From CAYUYV01 sp050331455 (lineage in GTDB: Bacteria > Pseudomonadota > Alphaproteobacteria > JAJFIK01): a stretch of DNA of 38,227 bases. The notes under the pieces are model-generated. The model saw only the letters and a list, made by a program, of their open reading frames with translations. It had not been told where the DNA came from and searched no databases. The stretch is taken from contig JBHJGV010000068.1 in assembly GCA_050331455.1 (NCBI GenBank), forward strand, positions 1 to 38,227, written 5' to 3'. Below are positions 33,178-38,227 of the stretch, in pieces (positions within the stretch are counted from its first letter, which is position 1; each line of letters starts with the position of its first letter). The position numbers and the translations under genes were made by a program.

Positions 33178-34617
33178 ATGGCGGATTTTTCCGTAGACGT
33201 GGCGATTATTGGTGCCGGCACCGCCGGCATGGCAGCTTATCGGGAGGCGTTGGCCCTCAACCGCTCGGTGCTCCTCATCGAAGGCGGATCCTATGGGACG
33301 ACCTGTGCCCGGGTCGGATGCATGCCGTCCAAACTGCTCATTGCGGCTGCCGAGGCGGCGCACAACATCCGCCATGCGTCTGTCCTGGGCGTCACGGTCG
33401 GTCCTCCGGCCATTGACGGCGTGGCGGTGATGAAGCGGGTCCGGGAGGAGCGGGACCGCTTCGTGGGCTTCGTTCTGGAGGCCGTCGAGGGGTTCGACCC
33501 GGCCCATAAGGTCCGGGCCCGGGCCCATTTCCTGGACGATCATACCCTTCAGCTTTCGGACGGACGCACGGTCACCGCCGGGTCGATCGTTATTGCCACC
33601 GGCTCCCGCCCCAATATCCCGCCGCCGTTCCAGCATCTGGGTGGGCGGCTGGTGGTGAATGACGACCTCTTTGACTGGCAGGACCTGCCGGACTCGGTTG
33701 CCGTGTTCGGTGCCGGCGTCATCGGGCTTGAGCTGGGCCAGGCGCTCCACCGGCTGGGCGTGCGCACGACCCTGTTCGGCCGCGACCACGCGGTCGGGCC
33801 GCTCACTGATCCCGTGGTTCGGCAGGAGGCCATGGCGGTGTTCCAGGACGAATTCCCCTTTGTTCCCCATGCGGATGTGATCAGCATGGAAGCCGGTCCG
33901 GATGGTGTGACCATCGTCTATCAGAGGGCTGACGGAACCCGGGGCGAGGACCGTTTTGAGCACGTGCTCGTTGCGACGGGACGCCGGGCCAATGTGGACA
34001 CCCTGCATCTGGAGAACACGTCCCTCACGCTCGATGGCCGGGGCGTGCCCGTCTTCGATCGGCTGTCCGGCCAATGCGGCGAGAGTGCCATTTTCATTGC
34101 CGGCGATGCCAATGCGGACGTGCCCCTGCTCCATGAGGCGGCGGATGAGGGGCGGATCGCCGGACGCAATGCCGCCAAGGCGCCGGAGGTCAACCGCTAT
34201 GTGCGGCGGGCGGATCTTTCGGTCGTGTTTTCCGATCCCCAGATCATGATGGTCGGCGAGACCCATGGGGCGCTGACGGCGCGGGGTGCACCGTTCGTGG
34301 TCGGTTCAGTGGACTACGGCGACCAGGGAAGAGCCCGCGTCATGCTCCAGAACAAGGGCGTGCTCCGGGTCTATGCCGAAGAAGGCACGGCCCGGTTCCT
34401 GGGCGCGGAGATGGTCGGTCCCCGGGCGGAGCATATCGCCCATCTTCTGGCCTGGGCCCGCCAATCCAATCTCAGCATTCCGGAGATGCTCGAGCGCCCC
34501 TTCTATCATCCGGTGGTGGAGGAGGGGGTGCGCTCGGCGCTGCGTGCGGCGCTCCGTGCTCTGAAAATGGGTCCCGAACCCGTGCCCCGCTGCATCGATT
34601 GCGGCCCCGGCGGTTGA
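33178..34617 (+). CDS. Dihydrolipoyl dehydrogenase-like pyridine nucleotide-disulfide oxidoreductase
   Basis: The 479-residue flavoprotein has a FAD-binding GAGTAGMAA motif at 12-20 and the redox disulfide Cys43-x4-Cys48 (GTTCARVGCMPSK). The NAD-binding segment is AVFGAGVIGLELGQALHRLG, the second FAD motif is FIAGDANADVPLLHEA, and the C-terminal interface carries FYHPVVEEG with the active-site His. It belongs to the lipoamide dehydrogenase/mercuric reductase group. No pyruvate or 2-oxo acid dehydrogenase E1 or E2 gene is adjacent and no N-terminal lipoyl domain is present, so it may be a stand-alone disulfide reductase or transhydrogenase rather than an E3 subunit. AAGGAG lies about eight bases before the ATG at 33178. 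Confidence 0.88.
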   Translation: MADFSVDVAIIGAGTAGMAAYREALALNRSVLLIEGGSYGTTCARVGCMPSKLLIAAAEAAHNIRHASVLGVTVGPPAIDGVAVMKRVREERDRFVGFVLEAVEGFDPAHKVRARAHFLDDHTLQLSDGRTVTAGSIVIATGSRPNIPPPFQHLGGRLVVNDDLFDWQDLPDSVAVFGAGVIGLELGQALHRLGVRTTLFGRDHAVGPLTDPVVRQEAMAVFQDEFPFVPHADVISMEAGPDGVTIVYQRADGTRGEDRFEHVLVATGRRANVDTLHLENTSLTLDGRGVPVFDRLSGQCGESAIFIAGDANADVPLLHEAADEGRIAGRNAAKAPEVNRYVRRADLSVVFSDPQIMMVGETHGALTARGAPFVVGSVDYGDQGRARVMLQNKGVLRVYAEEGTARFLGAEMVGPRAEHIAHLLAWARQSNLSIPEMLERPFYHPVVEEGVRSALRAALRALKMGPEPVPRCIDCGPGG

Positions 34618-34660
34618 CGTCTGCCTCCTCTCACCGCCTGTCGGACACGGCCAAACACCC

Positions 34661-34698
34661 AAAAAAAGCGCCGCGAACCATCCGGTTCGCGGCGCCTT
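34661..34698. terminator. Bidirectional intrinsic terminator
   Basis: A perfect 12-base-pair GC-rich stem (34668-34679 with 34684-34695) closes a four-base loop. Seven A residues precede it, giving seven U residues for leftward transcripts of the TonB receptor gene. Rightward transcripts meet only a short CTTT, so termination should be stronger leftward. It sits between convergent genes. Confidence 0.92.
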
Positions 34699-34722
34699 TA
34701 ACATTCCGTGACGGACCCGGTC

Positions 34723-37700
34723 TTACCGGTTGAACGTCACGCCGAAGAAGATGAACCGGCCCGTGGCATCGTAAACACCCGGGAAGGTGTTGCCGTTTCC
34801 TGTTCCTGCGCCCGTGGACGTGGACAGGGGCGGATCATTGTCGAACACGTTGTTGACCCCGACGCGGAAGGAGAAGTCATCCCGCGGCCGCCAGAAGACG
34901 GACATATCGAGTTATTGCTGAGTCTCAAGTTCCGGGTCGATTGATGCACTTGATGTCCCGTCAAGTTCAACACCACCGAAATAGCGCCAGCCGAGCCGCA
35001 CATCAATGTCGTAGGGCGATTGCCACGTGAAGGTCGTCACTTTACGGAACTTCGGATTGGGGGTTCCGCAATCGCCGGCATAGAACCCGGCGCATTCGAT
35101 TGTTGCTTCTCCCGGCAACGGCACCGTGTCGAGGGATTGCAGATAGGTGGCGAAGAAGTTCACCGCCAGATTGCCGAAGTCTCCGAAACCGAACCGACTC
35201 AGGTCGTAGTTGTACGTCAGGTTGAAGTCAAAACCATCCGTCGACAGTTCAGCAATGTTGGTGTTGACCGCCTGGATGCCCTCGAAATTGGAGTTATCCA
35301 GGAAGAGCGAGCCAAACGTGTCGCGAACAATCAGGTTACAGAAGGTCGGGTTACCGGTTTCCAGACATTCGGTCAGACTCGTGGTCGGCGGCACCGTGGC
35401 GATCGCATCACTGACCGTAATGTTGAAATAATCGATCGTCAGGCGGAGATCCGGCACCCAGCGAGGCTCGAACACCACCCCGGCCGTGATGGTTTCAGAT
35501 GTTTCCGGACCAAGTTCCGGATTACCACCCGTGACCTGGTTGAACTGGCCAGCCGGGTTATCAACGATCGTGCCGAATTGCTCGGCCGTAACACCCGTAT
35601 TGGCACAGGCAGCCGCGGAGGCAGCTGGTTCTGGCGCAGGCGTCGCCGGATCGAAGTCACCCGCACAGGGGTCGAACAGACCATTGGGGCCGGCAGAAAG
35701 GTCGAACAGACCGGTGTTTTGACCGGTGAACAGTTCGATCACGTTCGGTGCACGAACAGCTTGTTGGTACTGGGCCCGGAGCTGCAGATCCGGAACCACT
35801 GTCCAGAGGACACCGGCATCGAAGCTGTTGGTGTCGAATTCGTTGGTCACCCCGTTCCCGTCGGTGGTGTACATGGAACGGCGATAGGCCCCCTTAACGG
35901 TCAAGTCGTAGATGAGGGGGAAATCCTGGACCAATGGAATCCGTGCTTCCATGAAGGCTTCCGCGACACGCACCTCCCCGGACACCGGCAGGGTGCCCCC
36001 GCCGACCCCCGTCAGACCACGACCACCCGGGATCTGGGAGATGTCGTCCGGCTGGCGGTCAAGTGTATCGCCACGGAATTCGAAACCACCCAGGACCGAC
36101 ACACCCGCATCGTGGAACGGCGAAACAATACCGTATTTCGTTCCGTCTGCCTGGACCGTACCGCCGATAACCACCTGTTCCGTAAAGCCAACAGTGATGC
36201 CCGTGCCCTGAACATATGCGATCTGTTCCGGTGTGACGGCCGTCTGACCGCCCGGGCGCGAGAAAATATCGAAGGGCACGCAGCCCGTATTGCCGGACCG
36301 GCAAACAATGTTGCCATTGCCGTCATCCACCGCGAACAGAGCGTCTTGGACGTTGCTGAAGTTCAGGTCACCCGTGGAGACATCCGTCAGGTTGACGCGG
36401 GAGAATTGAGCGAAGAGATCCCAATTGACAGTGTCATCGAACAGGTCACCGCGCACACCGCCGACGACGCGCCAGGTCACGGTCTCAATGCGGGAATTTC
36501 GAGGGTCGCCTTCAACGTTCCGGTATCCGTTCACAAAGGATACGTCTTCTTCGATCACGTTACCGGCGTCGTCCGTCTGACAGCCGAGCAGGTCAAAGAA
36601 GGTGCCCGCACCGTTGCCGTTCGGACCCAAACCCTGGTTCAAGAGCGGATTGCCGCAATTGACCTCGAAAGGCCGGAAGAAAGTCCCCGAGAAAGCGATC
36701 TGGGCGTCGGTTTCGTTCTGTTGGAAGGACGCGGTCAGATAGCCCTCGATATCGTCCGTGATGTCGTAACGGGCTTTCGTGTACAGAGTGAACCGTTCAA
36801 TCGGCCGCTGGAAAAAGTTGTCCGGCGCAAAGTTGAAGGTCTGCTCGGGCCCGCCAACGAACGGCACAAGCGTACCGTCGGCTTGCTGAAACGTGTCGCC
36901 CGCGCTGAAGAACCGCCGGAACGTGGAGGAGCCCACACAGCCCACGCCGCCGAAGCTTTGTTCTCCGCTGTTTGCCCCGAACGCACAGGCTGAAATGTCA
37001 CGGCTATCCTGGCGGATTTCGCCCTGGCGCAAATACTGGAAAAACGCCGTGACATTGCCGCGGCCATCGGCCGTATTGGCGCCGAAAGTCGCGCTCACAA
37101 ACGTGTTGTAGCCGTTCAGACTCGACTCGTTGATACCATCCACACCCGCCGCAGCGAGGACATTCTGGGCAAAGTCATTGTCGTTGGCATCGATGTGGAA
37201 ACCGCCCTGGACATCGATTTCAAGGCCTTCGAAATCATCCTTCAGGACAAAGTTGACGACACCGGCCACCGCGTCCGAGCCATACACGGCGGAGCCGGTT
37301 CCCGTCACGATTTCGATGCGTTCCACGAGCTGGGCCGGGACCAGGTCGACATTGGCCGCCGAGATGTTCGGCGATCCAAAGGGCAGACGCTTACCGTCGA
37401 TGAGGGGAAGGGTCCGGATCGCCCCCAAACCCCGAAGGTTGACGGTGGATGTGCCCGATGCGCCGTTGGCAACTTCGGAGGTTTGACCGGCGAAGACCGG
37501 GGGAAGGGTGTTCAACAGGTCTTCGACCAGGCTGGTCCCCCGTGCGTCGATATCGAAGCTGCCGACTTCCAGAACCGGGTTCGGCACGTTCAGATCTGCG
37601 CCACGGAGCTTGGATCCGGTGATGACCATGCGCTCGGACCCGGCTTCATCGGTCATCTCGATTTCGTCGTCAGACGCTTCGACGTTTTGCGCAAAGGCGG

Positions 37701-37773
37701 GTGTGCCAAGAGCAACGGCGCCGGTGAGGATGGTGGAGCAAAGCAGCCGCTCCAGAAGATCAGACTTTTTCAT
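34723..37773 (-). pseudogene. TonB-dependent receptor interrupted by an in-frame stop codon
   Basis: The reverse strand encodes a large outer-membrane receptor with a signal peptide (LLCSTILTGAVALGTPAFA-Q). Its plug domain has VITGSKLRGADLNVPNPV, DLLNTLPPVFAG, STVNLRGLGAIRTLPLIDGKRL and IVTGTGSAVYGSDAVAGVVNFVLK. A long beta-barrel follows with ETSETITAGVVFEP and YFNITVSDAI. The frame meets TAA at 34912-34914 after 953 codons. It then continues in the same frame for 62 more codons with classic end-of-receptor sequence (WRPRDDFSFRVGVNNVFDND, ending FGVTFNR) to a stop at 34723. Related receptors usually have Tyr at the broken position, so a Tyr-to-ochre change is likely. Without the last strands the barrel should not assemble. 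Sequencing error or readthrough remain possible. The start is ATG 37773; the substrate is unknown. Confidence 0.85.
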
Positions 37774-37912
37774 AGTCCCCGTACCCCTTGAAAGTGTGGT
37801 TTTAGGATTTTCACGGCGGCTTTGGTGAGTGTCCCGACACCCTGGCGCACGCCCACAACCCAATTCCGGTCCATTTGCGGTTTTTCTTCCGGAGTCACAA
37901 ATGGGTTAATGG

Positions 37913-37942
37913 AGTGTAGGTTCCGTGAACAAACTGTGTCAA
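37913..37942 (-). promoter_or_regulatory. Sigma-70-type promoter of the TonB receptor gene
   Basis: On the reverse strand a perfect TTGACA (37942-37937) is followed after 18 bases by TACACT (37918-37913), four of six matches to TATAAT. Transcription would start near 37905 and leave a leader of about 130 bases before the ATG at 37773. Confidence 0.65.
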
Positions 37943-38203
37943 CTATGAGTTTGGAGAAACAAGTCAGTTGTGATCACTGTAATTTTGGAACTTTCGGACA
38001 AGGCCTGAGACAGAAAATCCCTTTTGTTGCCATGCCCGTATAGCGGGTCGGCCACCCCCTCAAGATGCCTGAATCTGTTCTTGACAAAGCGCTGGAAACG
38101 GACGCGCGGCACCCACGGAAGCCCTGGTAAATCGCGCCGCCGGTGCGCGGCGCGCGGTGACGCCCTGCTCCGCCTCGGGAGGCTGCGAAAGGGTGTGTCC
38201 AAC

Positions 38204-38227
38204 GGGCGTGGTGGGGGCGTGGTGGGG
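38204..38227. repeat. G-rich 11-base tandem repeat at the window edge
   Basis: GGGCGTGGTGG occurs twice in tandem (38204-38214 and 38215-38225) and a third copy may begin at the edge. The tract count visible here is too low to claim a G-quadruplex. Confidence 0.55.

Larger units (their letters stand above)
37774..38227. other. Non-coding stretch upstream of the TonB receptor gene to the window end
   Basis: These 454 bases hold the receptor promoter and leader. A less GC-rich part (about 37860-38040) gives way to GC-rich sequence. A seven-base-pair inverted repeat lies at 38134-38140 with 38147-38153. A perfect TTGACA at 38081 on the forward strand has no matching -10. I see no credible gene; what follows beyond the window is unknown. 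Confidence 0.55.

Noticed and set aside
34723..34905. A separate 60-residue protein starting with MSVFWRPRDDF
   Set aside because: It is in the same frame as the receptor and is its C-terminal end, separated only by the TAA codon.
35020..36993. A long forward open frame opposite the TonB receptor
   Set aside because: The receptor is unmistakable on the reverse strand; the opposite frame lacks motifs and a ribosome site.
38081..38153. A possible stable-RNA gene starting after TTGACA at 38081
   Set aside because: No -10 hexamer lies at 16-19 bases and no tRNA, SRP RNA or RNase P RNA signature follows; one inverted repeat is not enough.
37939..38202. An 87-codon reverse-strand frame near the window end
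   Set aside because: It is Arg-rich, has no family resemblance and overlaps the receptor promoter region.

Overview
The window comes from a high-GC, Gram-negative bacterium, almost certainly an alphaproteobacterium. The evidence is a zeta-type F1 ATPase inhibitor (DUF1476), outer-membrane systems (a TonB-dependent receptor, the YdbH/YnbE/YdbL set, lipoproteins), a yajC-secD-secF operon and 3-hydroxybutyrate dehydrogenase. I see no rRNA, tRNA, CRISPR array, transposase or phage gene. The window reads as ordinary chromosome, and genes fill most of it. The left edge cuts a gene; the right edge lies in a non-coding stretch.

Layout: 1-1841 (-) holds sua5 and a FAD-linked oxidase overlapping it as TGATG. 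1928-5513 (+) holds a DmdC-like acyl-CoA dehydrogenase, an SGNH hydrolase and an exported methyltransferase-like protein, closed by a strong terminator. 5593-9560 (-) holds a VanZ-LamG fusion, an exported two-repeat protein with a CRP-like palindrome upstream, and a YejA-like solute-binding protein. 9735-12481 (+) holds a CapA-family protein with an apparent SPOR domain, and an AIM24-family protein. 12527-17706 (-) is a five-gene run: ATPase inhibitor zeta, a PQQ-dependent dehydrogenase, ydbH, ynbE and ydbL. 18008-21702 (+) holds an MFS transporter, 3-hydroxybutyrate dehydrogenase, a patatin-like hydrolase and DoxX. 21778-26625 (-) holds a type-B carboxylesterase, a peroxiredoxin-like protein and RNase R. 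26955-34617 (+) holds a SPOR lipoprotein, a hybrid histidine kinase, yajC-secD-secF and a dihydrolipoyl-dehydrogenase-like flavoprotein. 34723-37773 (-) is a large TonB-dependent receptor broken by an in-frame TAA 62 codons before its natural end.

Much of the content concerns the cell envelope: protein export (SecDF-YajC), inter-membrane lipid transport (YdbH/YnbE/YdbL), peptidoglycan-binding SPOR proteins, outer-membrane uptake and periplasmic enzymes. The points most worth following are the SPOR-CapA architecture, the twelve-G tract that occupies the ribosome-binding position of ydbH, the substituted active-site positions of the PQQ enzyme, the exported methyltransferase, the VanZ-LamG fusion and the interrupted receptor. 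I did not find a defence island or a clearly new multi-gene system.
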